From assembly GCA_001557505.1 (NCBI GenBank), contig LSAX01000011.1:124001-188000 (forward strand): 64,000 nt of DNA, written 5' to 3'. Shown here in pieces: positions 44,282 through 55,823 of this stretch. Position numbers and translations under genes: made by a program. The stretch is from Reticulascus tulasneorum (lineage: Eukaryota; Ascomycota; Sordariomycetes; Glomerellales; Reticulascaceae). Position 1 is the stretch's first letter. Every line of letters begins with the position of its first letter. Under the pieces are notes generated by a model. The model did no database searches and had not been told where the DNA came from. It was given only the letters and a program-made list of their open reading frames with translations.

Positions 44282-45798
44282 GGTGGCAGGAGAGAGAGAT
44301 GGATCTGTATACGAGACGGAACCTCTGTACAATATGTGACATGGATGTCTAAAACAAAGTGTACTCTTATTCGTGGCTACAAAATATGTGCTGGATGAAT
44401 GCTAGACATGGGGGCTGCCTGATATCTGGGGGTACGACTGCAAATAGAAAGGATGACTGGACCACAGTGGAGACAACCTACATTCGGCGGAGCGTGGTCG
44501 ATTTGGTAATCATCACGCCTGGTTATAAACAGCTGTCAGAACCTTATAACCTTATCAGTACCTTCTTCATTGTGACATCGACGTACGAGGCAGCACCTCG
44601 ACAAAGGTGTTTTCTGACCTCGAGAGGAGCCCATTGGGAGTCAACTGCCTGTAAAATGTGCGAACCTGGCGGCCAGTAACCCCTACACATCTGCGGAAAG
44701 GGCTGAAGATCGTCAAGTGCATCTGGTGTTTGATTTTTGCCTTGTCTGATGAGGCTTAAGCCCGCACTTACAAAACTATCCATCCAGCACCAGAATGGCG
44801 GCAAATTCTCCCCTTCAATTGGGTAATGCCGGTCTTCTCACTGCATGATTCCCTTCAAATCATACACACATGCGTCCTGACATATTCCAAATGAGAGCAT
44901 GGTCGAGATCACGCCTGCGGTAGTCCGTCCCCGCCCGCCCGGTCCGCTGGCGACGCCGCTGGCTTATTAACATGCCCCCTGCTGTTCTGTGTATAGACAT
45001 GCCTCGGTACTTGGGGATGGAATCAGGTGGGGAACTTTCGCCCACTCACTCACTTTCCTCTGCACACACACACTCGCACACTCGCACTAGGTAGATGATG
45101 AGCCGTTGAATCCTGGATCCTTCGTACCTTCCTCAGAAGGCGAAGGGGACCGGCGCGGAATCCCAATCGTTCCCAATGCCAGTTGTGGCCCAGCTTAAGA
45201 AACCCGCCTGCCCGTCTCCGTCGGTGCAATTCAAGCGCCCATTTTCATTTGGGTTTCCTTTGTTCTTGCTGTGCTCTAGACTAGCTTTGTGTTTCTAACC
45301 ACGAGCACTAGCGCATTCCGTCCGTACTCTCATGTTACACGCCAATTGCAAGGCCAATTTTCACATGCATCCGAGCTCCACGGCCATACCGCGTCTGGCA
45401 AGGAGCTCGTCTAGATGCCCGGTATGTAAAATCGTCCAAACCCGGCCGTCTTTGGAGCTTGGAAGCTTTCCCCCTCCCCATCCTTACGCTTTTCTGGGGA
45501 ACATGCATCGACGCCACCTTAGATCCTAAACTAACCCCCCATTTGTAGAACAGGCTTCTTGCTTGTTTGATTATTTAAAAGCTCCTAGTAGTCCAACCTT
45601 TCTTTCTTATCTCGTTCACGACGCAATCACGCTGTGAGAGATTCTCAACCTAGGTACTTGGGGCCATACTCTTGACGTCCTGCAATATCCCCATCACTAC
45701 GTCCGGTCAATCGCCATCGCCTACTTACATTGATCTTCACGGCTCGATTCTTACACGCGACCAGTTTTCCAACGCGTCCATTAGGGCCTACAGGCATC
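44282..45798. other. Intergenic region, no gene seen
   Basis: About 1.5 kb. The right part (45,050-45,800) has CA-rich and CT-rich stretches and an ACCTAGGTACTTGG element (45,648-45,661), consistent with promoter and 5' leader of the aldehyde dehydrogenase gene. Confidence 0.5.
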
Positions 45799-47446
45799 AT
45801 GGCGGACATGAAGATCCCCGAGTTCAAACACACTTCGACGGAGGATATCATCAAAATAACGGATACTCTACGCGCAACCTTCCAATCCAACAAGACCAAA
45901 GACATCGAGTACCGTCGCCTCCAACTGCGAAAGCTCTACTGGGCCCTCAAAGATTTTACGCCCCTTCTATGTGATGCTCTCATGAAGGATATGAAAAAGC
46001 CGAAACACGAAGCCATCCTATCCGAGATTTCCTGGATCATCAACGACTGCTTATACATGCTCCAGAACCTAGACAAGTTTGCCAAAGATGATCCTGTTGC
46101 CGATGTACCTGTCACGTTCATCTTCATGAAGCCGCGCATCCGGAAAGAACCCCTCGGCGTGGCCCTGATCATTGGTGCATACAACTTCCCCCTCCAACTC
46201 AGCATCACACCTCTCCTGGGTGCCATTGCCGCTGGATGTCCCGCCGTCCTCAAGCCCTCCGAGGGTGCCCCTCATTGTGCCATGGCTATGAAGCTCGTCT
46301 TGGAATCCTGCCTTGACCCCTCCGCATACGCTGTGATCAATGGAGCTGTGCCCGAGACGACGACACTTCTCAACGTGAAGTGGGACAAGATCCTGTACAC
46401 CGGCAATGGACAGGTTGGAAGGATCATCGCGAAGAAAGCCGCCGAGACTCTCACCCCCGTCATTCTCGAGCTAGGTGGTCTCAACCCCGCCTTCGTCACC
46501 AAGAATGCCAATTTGAAGCTCGCAGCAAGACGGATAATGTGGAGCAAGTCCCTAAACGCCGGCCAGGTCTGCCTCTCCCAGAACTACGTGTTAGTTGAGA
46601 GGTCGGTGATGCCGGCGTTCATTGAGCAGCTGAGGGTCACCTACAAGACTTTCTACCCGAGCGGTGCCAAAAATAGCCCCGATTTCGCTAGGATTATCAA
46701 TCAGAGACAGTTTCAACGAATGAAGAAGATGCTTGACAACACTCAGGGCGAAATCGTGGTCGGTGGCGAGACGGATGAGGATCAGTTGTTCATCGACTTG
46801 ACGGCGGTGCTGTGCAACACAATAATGGACTCTTGTATGAAGGAGGAGTCGTTTGGTCCGATCTTCGCCTTAATTGCCTTTGATACCTTGGACGAGGCTA
46901 CCAACATTGCCAACAGCGTGTGCCGGACACCCCTTGCGCTATCCATCTACGGAAACGATCCGGAATCCAAGAAAAGTAAGATCTATATCCCTATGAACCA
47001 TCACTTGTATATACTAACAAGCATCAGTTCTCAACGAAGTAACATCCGGTGGCGCCAGCATCAACGATGGCTTCTTCCACGCCTCTATCGACACCGTCCC
47101 CTTCGGCGGCGTAGGTGAATCCGGAACAGGCTCCTACCGCGGCCGTGCCTCGTTCGATGCCTTTTCCCATAAGCGGAGCATCGCCGAGACCCCGAACTGG
47201 ATCGACAAATTCATCCGAGTGCGCTATGCGCCATACTCATCCGCCGAGCTGGCACGCATCCAGCGGATGAACGGCCGCAAGCCGAATTTCGATCGGAACG
47301 GCAACGAGTTGCGAGGCCTCGGCTATTGGGTTGGTTTCGTCCTCGGCCTTGGGTCAAAGGGGGCCAAAGGTGCGTTGACACGGTGGGTGGTGGTTTTGGC
47401 TGCGCTGTATACCCTGACCCTCAAAAGATCATCATTAGGCATGTAA
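45799..47446 (+). CDS. HFD1-like: Fatty aldehyde dehydrogenase, tail-anchored (class 3 type)
   Basis: Two exons, 45799-46975 and 47028-47446, give 531 residues. The aldehyde dehydrogenase fold is clear: AYNFPLQL (Asn129), the general base Glu224 in VILELGG, the catalytic Cys258 in SLNAGQVCLSQ, and EESFGPIFALIAF. The start is the first ATG in frame; sequence upstream is open but has no ATG. A hydrophobic segment near the end (about ALTRWVVVLAALYTLTL) would anchor the enzyme by its C-terminus to the ER, lipid droplets or outer mitochondrial membrane, as known for HFD1/ALDH3A2. These enzymes oxidise long-chain fatty aldehydes with NAD(P)+. An extended tail (about 30 residues after SAELARIQRMNGRKP) precedes the anchor. 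Confidence 0.9.
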
Positions 47447-47883
47447 GAAATATCCTTGGCGCAAGAGAGATTACATGGTCTGTACACTATTCAGCATTGC
47501 ATTGTTTGTTGCGGGGGAAAACCTGAGCGCTTGAACTATCGTTTGCCTCGTCGGCATCAGACTTGAAATGAGGCTTGGAAGGAATGGCGGAAAGCGAGGA
47601 CATTTGACAGGTGTGGACTGTATGATAGCGCCTTGCATACTCACACGGCATTGTGATTCTTTTGCAACTCAACTCCGAATGGATTGATCATTTATCTATC
47701 TCTTTTCTCGTAGAGAACCTTCGCCTTGTGATGGATTCGGTAAATCATGCTTGGGCCGAATGGCGACCACGAGATGGTGTGATAGATACCGGCCTAAGTG
47801 GCTCGTGTAATCGTGACTGGATCTCTTGCTATCCCTAGAGCATCGTAGCCATATGAATATGCTCGATAATTCATGACAAGCAA

Positions 47884-48931
47884 TCACCTCCCAGCGAGCC
47901 CCTCTGCCAATCTTCTCCCCCTCTCACCACCAAGATACCCATCATCCTCAACATCCTCCCTTCCCATCTCCACCGCCTCTTGATACCCCTTTACCACCAT
48001 ATCCTCGTCCACTCTTAACCCATTCTCTACCAGGGCAACAATAACACTCCTGATCCGGGCAATCTCCCGCATCGTCTCGACCTCGATACGGTCATTTTGG
48101 CTCGAGTACACATTGCTGCTCAAGCTCTCCTCCAAGCGGTTAAGCCCAACCTGTTCGCCGGTCTCGTTCTCGACATGCTTGCTGATCCAAATGTATCCAT
48201 TCACACCAAGCATGACCTCCACCTTTTCTCCCCCATTCGCCGTCTCCATCGTCCAAACCTGCCTCTTGGCCCTTACCACGCCGCCGCCGCCACCTGTGCC
48301 CGTGACTGAGACAAACACCCCATTCCGAAGCTTGCCATACTTCAACGACCGGGTGTGCAGGCTCGCTGCGCCGTCCTGATGGAGTTGCTGCACCTCGGCG
48401 ACGACAAGGTCCCCCTCTGCGAAGAAGCTACGGATCTGAAGCTCGTCGGTCTCAGTGCGCTTGCGCAAGATTCCGCCCGGCAGATTGATGGCGCTGATGG
48501 CGAGGATCGCGAGCTGGCTGCTCCCGACGTCAACGCGCCAGCGCTTGGCGTGGACTTCCACGATGCGGCCGATGACCAGGTCGCCGATCTCCGGTGTGTA
48601 ACGCGCGCGGAGTGGGCGCACCGAGAGGAGCTTGTTTGTGCGGTTCACAGTCCCGGCGACCGAGGAGATGATAGTTGGATCTGCCGGCTTGGTGTATGTC
48701 CCGTGGCCCCTGGGTGATGTTAGTTATCATATATAGTTTGAACTTTGGTGCCGTAGAGTGAGAGCAGGGGACAAACCTCATCCATTGCGGGTCGTCGGTT
48801 ATGACCTCGCCCGGCGTGACGATATCCTGTGCTCTGGATATGTTGGCGCCGCCGTCTGAATCAGAATCGGAGTCATGGCTTGGGATGCGTGCTTGGGGAG
48901 TTGGTGTTGGGGTTAGGATTGTGATGGGCAT
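47884..48931 (-). CDS. RRP4: Exosome complex subunit RRP4
   Basis: Two exons, 48931-48777 and 48709-47884, give 326 residues. The N-terminal part has [20 protein letters not shown], the typical RRP4 start, followed by the S1 RNA-binding domain ([40 protein letters not shown]) and a KH-type domain ([18 protein letters not shown]). RRP4 is one of the three cap proteins of the nuclear and cytoplasmic RNA exosome, guiding RNA into the barrel. The first 30 residues are Asp/Ser-rich and disordered. The 67-nt intron has a GTTTGT donor. Convergent with the aldehyde dehydrogenase gene. Confidence 0.92.
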
Positions 48932-49656
48932 ATTGAGTGAGATGGGGGATGAGTTTGCGATGAGATGCCAAAAGACACCGTCTAGTCCTGGGTTTTTTTT
49001 TTCCAGGGCTCACAATCAAGTCTCAGCACTGGTGTAATTTCAATATGAACTCTGCGCCTGCTCAAAAGCTTGGCTTGTCGTTTGGTGGTATGTTGGTTGG
49101 TATTTGTTGTATTACGCAGAAGTTTTTTGAAGGTTTAAGGCAGGTGGAATTTCGGAAGAGGCAAGTTTAAAGGTTCACGTCGAAGATTCCGGGCTTAGCA
49201 TCACAAACACTACTCAGTATAAATTTCAAAGGACAAGACGAGAAACTACGACGGGCGTGGAGGCAGTTTAGTAAGATGGGTGGTATGCTTTCATTATTTA
49301 CAGGCTTTTACTACACATATTTCTTACATAGGCAGAGGTGAGATCCATCCATCCTTGAATGCGCCGTCTCATGGTCCAACCTAGGTAGGCGACTGTCCCT
49401 TTACGCTCACAATTCCCCTATGATAAACCCTCACCGTATATATGACCAGAGTCCTTTTGGGATATGCCCTGGTTGTCAAAGTGCCTCACTTGGATCCCAG
49501 TTCAACCTGGCACAGCTGAACCCGTTCGTAGTCGCAGATCGCATCGCTCACCCGCACATCCATCCACCCTTGGATCGCCTGAGCTGTAGTCTGATGGACT
49601 GGCAGCTCGAGTGTATCTCTCGTTTTTGCTGCGACGGCCGTTCGAAATACCGTGCT
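48932..49656. other. Intergenic region between two minus-strand genes
   Basis: Upstream region of RRP4 and 3' flank of the DMAC1-like gene. An ACCTAGGTAGG element lies at 49,378-49,391. No further gene seen. Confidence 0.5.
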
Positions 49657-50004
49657 CTACTTGAACAACCTCCAAATGCCCAGGTATGCCAATCCCAACG
49701 AGATCCCAGCCACGCCAGCCTTCCTGCTTCTCATTCCAAACATGGACTTGCTCTTGAGGATCGCCTCCCGTTGTCTATCGAGGTGGCCATTGCCAGAGAT
49801 GTAATTATACGCCGCGAGGCCGAGGAATGCGCCGCCGCCTGTTGTGGTCGCTATTAGGATGGTAACGGCAGGACAGGAGAGCTAGAGGTCCGTACCTATT
49901 ATTCTGCATGTGGTGCAATCGTCGTCTCGGTCCTTTTTCAACAGATCTTGCAAGCTCTCAGGTTGTTCGAGCTTTCCGACAGTCGGGATCTTGTCTCCTG
50001 CCAT
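49657..50004 (-). CDS. DMAC1/DMO2-like small mitochondrial membrane protein
   Basis: Two exons, 50004-49896 and 49850-49657, give 100 residues; neither exon alone shows the gene. It starts MAGDKIPTVGKLEQPESLQD, followed by DDDCTTCRIIA with a CxxC motif just before the first hydrophobic helix (TTTGGGAFLGLAAYNYI), a polar loop (QREAILKSKSMFGMRSRKAG) and a second helix (VAGISLGLAYLGIWRLF). This two-helix, CxxC-containing build matches the DMAC1/Dmo2 family (formerly DUF4536), whose human member helps assemble the distal membrane arm of respiratory complex I. Its start is only 209 bp from that of the divergent AP-3 mu gene. Confidence 0.75.
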
Positions 50005-50213
50005 TGCGAGGGATTGTGAGGATAGGTTTGCTCTGGAGCACGGGCAGATCGACAGAGCTTCCCAAATGATGGCTCCAAGCTCAAGAAATGTTGCCGAGCG
50101 CAATTGGCTGGGAAGTCCCGGCCGTGCACTAACATTTAATTATTGGGCCATTAAGCCATGGTGGGATGTCGCCAAAGCTCCCCCACTTCAACATCATCAT
50201 TCCTGGGACCACG
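50005..50213. promoter_or_regulatory. Short divergent promoter
   Basis: The 209 bp between the start codons of the DMAC1-like gene (minus) and AP-3 mu (plus) must contain both 5' leaders and both core promoters. No specific factor site was recognised. Confidence 0.5.
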
Positions 50214-51948
50214 ATGAACGGCGTTATTGAAGCGCTGCACATATACGATGAGCATAAGTTTGTGATAACCCGAAACCGCGAAGCATAGACATGAGACTAA
50301 CAATAAACATAGCAACGCCGTTCTATCGCATACATACACCTCCCGACCGTTGTCCGCAGCGCATCTGCTTCCGCTCTTTCTCGACCATCCCGCGCCTAGG
50401 CCTAACCTGATATACCTCCCAAATACGAACCCGCCGACGCTTGTCTTTAGCCTCAAGCATGCGAACCTGCTATTTCTAGCTACTTCGTCCTCTGAAGTTG
50501 AGCCCCTGCTAGTTCTCGAATTCATACACCGAGTCATCGATGCGTTCGAGGAGTTCCTGGGAGCTCCCATATTGGCGCATAAGATCGAGAGCAACTATGA
50601 TGTCGTGGCTCAGCTTCTCACGGAGATGTGCGATGCGGGGACGATAAGTACGACAGAACCCAATGCACTCAGGGACTTGGTTGAAGTGGAGGGCTGGATG
50701 GGCAAGCTTCTCGGAAGCATCAACCTCCCAGGGTAAGATTATCCCTTAGTATACGAGATCATAGCTGAGACATGAGGCACTAGCAAACCTGGATTCAGTA
50801 CGACCTTTGCGAATTCCAGTGCGCCATCGCTGATATCGTCAAATACCCCTGCTCTACCGTGGCGAAGAGCCAATGTGCGACATACCTCGAACGAGTTGTA
50901 TGCGGATGTTGTCGAAACACTGACAGTTACTCTGGCTCCCTCGGGCAGACCCCTTGCGGCCTTCGCCAATGGGACAATAGCCTTCACCTGCAAGGTGTCG
51001 GGAGTACCCGACATTCTAATGACTTTGACAAGCCCCTCAGGCAAACAAAATCTGGGAGGAATCGTGGAGCTCCCAGTATTCCATCCATGCGTGCGATTAG
51101 CTAGGTGGAAAGAGCGGCCGGGGGAGTTGAGCTTCGTCCCACCAGATGGTCGTTTTATTCTGGCAGGATACGAAGTAGACTTGCTTCCTTTTACCTCTGG
51201 CAAGAGCGGGAACATGGGCTCAAACAACCTCAAACTGCCTGTCAACATCGAGATAAAGTCGGGATTGGGGGCCATGGGATCGGACTTCGAGATACGGCTT
51301 CAAGTCAACAAAGCGTTTGGTGCTGGTAACATATCATCTTCGAATCAGTTCGGACGAGGGGTTGGCAGCGGAGGAAGAGGATTTGGGGGTCCAAATGTCG
51401 GCACACCATCAGCGCCATTGTTGGAGGATCTTGTCGTTACAGTGCCCCTGCCAGAAGATGTCAGAAATCTCTCTGAAATTCGACCGAGCAGAGGAGATGC
51501 TAGCTATAATCCTGGCGATAAGGTTCTGGAATGGCACATCCCGGCAAAGGAACTCTCTGGAGGCACTTCGTACTTCGGACTACGGTGTACGGTTGTAGGG
51601 CAACGAATAATAGAAGAGGATTCCGAAAATGACCCTACTGGATTCGGATTCGGCAAGGAGTACTCATACGACGAGCCATATCAAAGTACACCGGCTGCGA
51701 AACCAACACAAGCTACTGAAGCTGTCGAGGATGATAGGGACACGAAGAAGGTGGCACAAAACAAGATACTGATGCCAAGTTCTGCATCGGTGAGCTTTTC
51801 CGTCAAGGGGTGGTTATCAAGTGGCCTCAAGATAGAGAGTATTGCTATTGATCCAAAGAAAAGCAAGGGATTGGGAGAAGGTATCAAGCCGTATAAAGGG
51901 GTTAAGTATTTGACTGTTAGCAAAGGAGGTGTTGAGCTCCGGTGCTGA
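50214..51948 (+). CDS. APM3: AP-3 adaptor complex mu subunit
   Basis: Three exons, 50214-50257, 50313-50732 and 50784-51948, give 542 residues. The short first exon (MNGVIEALHIYDEHN) joins to NAVLSHTYTSRPLSAAHLLP, giving the longin-like N-terminal mu domain with LLFLATSSSEVEPLLVLEFI. After a linker the mu homology domain starts at about NELYADVVETLTVTLAPSGR and continues through LPVNIEIKSGLG to the end. AP-3 sorts cargo from Golgi or endosomes directly to the vacuole; the mu subunit reads tyrosine-based signals. A Gly-rich insertion (about FGRGVGSGGRGFGGPNVG) lies within the mu homology domain. Confidence 0.88.
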
Positions 51949-52511
51949 CAAAGTGCTCTGCCGAGATAAATGAGCTTGGAGGAGGACAATACAGCATTAG
52001 ATAATAATTTTGTAAAATTATAGAGCCCAGTCCATGACTCCTCCTCTCGGCGATACATGGAAGCTGTGCATTCAATCTTACAAGCACATCGTCCATCGCT
52101 CTGAGCCTACTAATCTCTCCTTCAGGTTAAGCTTCGACCCCTAGGCGTACAGTAGCCGGGGAGAGTGGATAAAGCATCCAAAGGGCCTGAAACCCCCCAA
52201 TATGGCGGGGTATTACAGCGACCCATCCCCCCGGCCGTGGCTCCCTCGGGTTTTCGGCTAGGAACGGATTCAGGGCGACCATGTAATAGGACGACAATGC
52301 TCTATGTCCAGCCGTCGCGAGCCTTGGCGGGATGTCACCACACTTGCATACCTCCACCCGAAGCTTGGATTGTCGTGCCATGTGACCCAAGTCAACTATT
52401 GCTACTCGACTTCAACTTGCGACCCCGAATGGTTCCAGGCCGCGGATAACTCAGATCTCTCATGATCGAAGTCCATTAGTTGCTCCAGCTCGCAATCAGC
52501 TGGCGCATAGC
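51949..52511. other. Tandem intergenic region
   Basis: The 3' flank of AP-3 mu and the promoter of the mitochondrial transacylase gene. No gene seen. Confidence 0.5.
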
Positions 52512-53836
52512 ATGAAAGCTTTCGCAGCTCCCCACAGATGGCGGACTAGCGCAGCTGCCCTCGTCGAGCATGCGGGCAATGCGGGCAGCTTCGCCCCAGC
52601 CGCTGTAACATCTTCCGCTGTGCTGCTAAGACATTGTAGACATGCTTCAACGCAGAGGAAACGGCCGAAGACGGCGCTGTTCTTCCCAGGTAAGTGGCGG
52701 CTATGGCCCGGTACGCGCATTGGACTAACATGTCTGAATCAGGTCAGGGTGTACAGAAAGTCGGCATGCTCACGCCATGGGTTGAGGCATTCCCCTCAAC
52801 TGCGAATTCCATCATCGAAGAGATCAATCACTACATGGGGTTCAAATTATCGGACGTGATACAGAATGGGCCAAGCAAAACCCTCACCATGACGCCAAAC
52901 GCCCAGCCTGCCATTATGGCAACGTCGATCCTGATTCTACGAATACTGGAGCGCGAGTTTAACTTCAACATATCTGAGCGAGTAGATGTCACACTGGGGC
53001 ATTCTCTGGGCGAGTTCGCTGCTTTGGTTGCAGGAGGCTACATCGAGTTCGAAGATAGTCTATACATGGTGAGGAAAAGAGCGGAGAGAATGGCGGAGGC
53101 TACACGCCGTGCCATTGACGAATATGGCGGCGAATACGGCATGGTAGCTATTGTCACAGAACCCGAATATCTTGCGCCGTTGATCGACGCGATACGCGAC
53201 TTCGTTGGTCACTCAAGCGCCGGGTCAAAGGCGGAGAGCTCGCAAGACGTACCGCCAATCGAGCAGGTCCTGATCGCTAATATCAACAGCAAGAACCAGA
53301 TTGTTCTGAGTGGAAATATCGAGCGCATCAAAACGTTGTCAGCACACGTGCGGCAGTTTCTAGGCCATGATCCGCGCGCGGTGCGGCTGAATAGTGACAG
53401 TCCTTTCCATAGCCCTATCATGAAGCCGGCCGTGGCGATGATGCAGAACCTGCTTTCGAGTAAAAGCCGGGTGAAAGGGAGAGAGAACGAAGATATCATT
53501 ACGTTCCCTGGAAAGCTGCCTTGTGTGAGCAATGTCAGCGCGAGACCATTTCAGAGCAAGGCAGACCTGAAGGATTTGTTGTCACGGCAATGTCTTGAGA
53601 CGGTCCGATGGTGGGATAGCATAAAGTATCTTGACCAGGACCAGAAGGTCAGGAGGTGGATTGGAATCGGGCCAGGAAAAGTTGGAAGAAATCTTGTTGG
53701 CAAAGAGGTGGGGATGAGAGGGAGAGATTCAGTTAAAGGCGGTGGCGTGTGGGCTATCACGGACCCAAATGAGATCGAGGAGATGCTGAGGGGACTAGAG
53801 GATACGGAGCTTGTTCCGGAAGAAGAGATAGAGTAG
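52512..53836 (+). CDS. MCT1: Malonyl-CoA:ACP transacylase, mitochondrial
   Basis: Two exons, 52512-52689 and 52743-53836, give 423 residues. The first 50 residues are Arg/Ala/Ser-rich with almost no acidic residue, a mitochondrial presequence. The acyltransferase domain starts TALFFPGQGVQKVGM, has the nucleophile elbow GHSLGE with Ser147, and the SPFHSPIM segment that supplies the catalytic His. The enzyme moves malonyl groups from CoA to the mitochondrial acyl carrier protein in type II fatty acid synthesis, which feeds lipoate production and respiratory assembly. A charged C-terminal extension (about ELVPEEEIE) follows the domain. Confidence 0.92.
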
Positions 53837-54081
53837 ATTCTTTGCTGGGGCATGAATGAGTTGCTGTTGATTGGTAGTATGAGAGGCGGTGGTGCGCGGA
53901 TGAGAAGCACAATCCGGGAACCTGGGGCCTCTCACAGTGGTTTAACATTGTTGATGGAATTGGAATTCAGCGAGCTATCCGCAACTTGTACGATGAGAAT
54001 AATAAGAGCCAGGCTCGACGCAGAGAACACGATTCTTCCTCGCATTCATCATCTACTGTCCCCGATATGCTATAGTTGCAC

Positions 54082-54498
54082 TCATTCCTTCGCCTTACAT
54101 ACAGCCTCTAACCTCCAACCGTCCGGATCAACGACGAACGCCGCATAGTAGTTAGCCCCGTAATGCGCCCTCAACCCCGGCTCGCCATCGCTCGTCCCCC
54201 CATTCAGGATCGCAAGCGCATGAAACTCGTCCACGGCCTTGCGGCTCGGCGCAAACAAGGCGATGTGACACCCGCGGCCGGGCGGGTGGGCTTCATCCCC
54301 GTACTCAAAGATGTTGATGACCTCGTGCTCCGGGTCGGGGCCGTACCCGAGCGTGGGTACCTTGGGGGCAGAGGAGGGAGCGCTTTCGTAAACGAGCTGG
54401 AGGGACAAGGGGGCGAGGATGGTGGTGTAGAAGGCTTTGGAGATGGCTACGTTTTTGACGCCGATGGAGATGTGGGATAGGACATGGGGGACTGTCAT
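54082..54498 (-). CDS. Glyoxalase/dioxygenase-fold (VOC) protein
   Basis: Single exon, 138 residues. HVLSHISIGVKNVAISKAFY at the start and YAAFVVDPDGWRLEAV at the end are the paired beta-alpha-beta-beta-beta ends of the vicinal oxygen chelate fold; GCHIALFAPSR lies between. Likely metal ligands are a His in the first strand, the His of CHIALF and the Glu of RLEAV. Such small fungal proteins are annotated as glyoxalase/bleomycin-resistance family, but the substrate is unknown. Confidence 0.85.
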   Translation of the reverse strand: MTVPHVLSHISIGVKNVAISKAFYTTILAPLSLQLVYESAPSSAPKVPTLGYGPDPEHEVINIFEYGDEAHPPGRGCHIALFAPSRKAVDEFHALAILNGGTSDGEPGLRAHYGANYYAAFVVDPDGWRLEAVCKAKE

Positions 54499-55001
54499 CT
54501 TTCTCAGACCTTGGATATATATTTATGAGTCTAATATATTCACTTGTGCAGTTCTAGGAGCAGTCAGTCTCCAGCTAGCAGTACTTGAAGGCAACGAGAG
54601 GGTATTAAGTTTGAGTAAGAAACTCGTACCAAGTGTTCAACTTCCGGGCTGGTGTTTAGCGGGGATATTGAATCAAAATCGGCCAAGTTGCTCCAAAGAA
54701 TGGTTTGTTGAATATGTACAGCTTTCCAGAATTCACCAAAACATACCAAAGAATATGGAATACTAATGAAGCTGGTACAAGCTGTCACATATGTTTTGTA
54801 AGTGGGGGTCGGAGACTTATTCAAACATCTTGCCAAGAATAGGCGCCTCTGACACACAGTGAATCGTCACTTAAAAGCAGCGATGGCGGGGCAGGGTCAG
54901 GGACCGAAATAGTTTAAGCTCCAGCTCCCATCCCTCACCTCAACCTCCAAATACACGCTTGTATCCAACGTCCATACTGCGCTCGCGGCCAAAACGTCGC
55001 A

Positions 55002-55626
55002 ATGGCAACCGCAATACCTTCCATAGCCTGCATAGGCATAATAGGCCGAAACGTACGTCTTCTCTCTCGCCTACCTCTCTCCTACCTCCAGCTAACATCT
55101 GCAGAACAACCCTTTGCACATATCCATCTTCCCATCCCACAACCCGACCACCAACACCTTCGCCCCGATCCGCACGCCGCTGCAGTTCTCCCTCCTCCTC
55201 AGCAGCACGCTCGACGTCTTCGAGCTGCGCACAAAGCACAACGCCGTCTCGGGCATCGGCCTCAGCGGCGATTTCGGCCTCCTGCACGCCGTGGACGAGC
55301 GGCTGGCCGCGTACGGCTTCGAGACCAACACGGGCGTCAAGTTCGTCGTGGTGGTGGACATGCGCGGGCGGCGCGTCGACGGCAGCGTGCTGGGCGACGG
55401 CAGGAGTAAGGGGAACTTGGCGGTCGGGCTGCGGGAGGGGGAGCTGAAGCCCGTGTTCAAGGCGGTGCAGAATGCCTATGTGCGGCTGCTGCAGAACCCG
55501 TTCTTTGAGCCGGATGAGCACTCGCCGCCGACGGGGAGGGGGGGATCGAAGATTACGAGCCGAAAGTTCGCGGATGACATGAGGAGGATTGGGGAGGCGT
55601 GGACTCCTGGCGTTACGAATCTCTAG
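55002..55626 (+). CDS. TRAPP-associated sedlin-fold protein (TRAPPC2L/Tca17-like)
   Basis: Two exons, 55002-55052 and 55105-55626, give 190 residues. The first exon reads MATAIPSIACIGIIGRN, joined to NNPLHISIFPSH, the first two strands of a longin/sedlin fold. Then come QFSLLLSSTLDVFELRTKHN, FGLLHAVDERLAAYGFETNT and, near the end, KAVQNAYVRLLQNPFFEPDE, all typical of the TRAPPC2-like family. Tca17/TRAPPC2L supports assembly of TRAPP II, the activator of Rab11-type GTPases at the late Golgi. The C-terminal 30 residues after FEPDE, including SRKFADDMRRIGEAW, match the helix that follows in this family. GC content of exon 2 is conspicuously high. Confidence 0.8.
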
Positions 55627-55823
55627 AGGGGGAACATGCATATTTAGATTTGGGTTGGCGATGGCGTTCGGAGAATGGCTTTGGGGGTTAAAACACTTCA
55701 CAGCTGGCAGCTAATATGCTCCAGACAAGGCGCAGAATCCTTGCTTTTGTTTCAGCACTCAAAAATACCCAAATGGTGTTTGGAGCTGCCTTCTATGGAC
55801 AATGATGCAAGTCTAAACTTCCT

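Noticed and set aside
54940..55701. 253-codon minus-strand frame over the TRAPPC2L-like gene
   Set aside because: A shadow in very GC-rich sequence; the plus-strand protein has clear family features.
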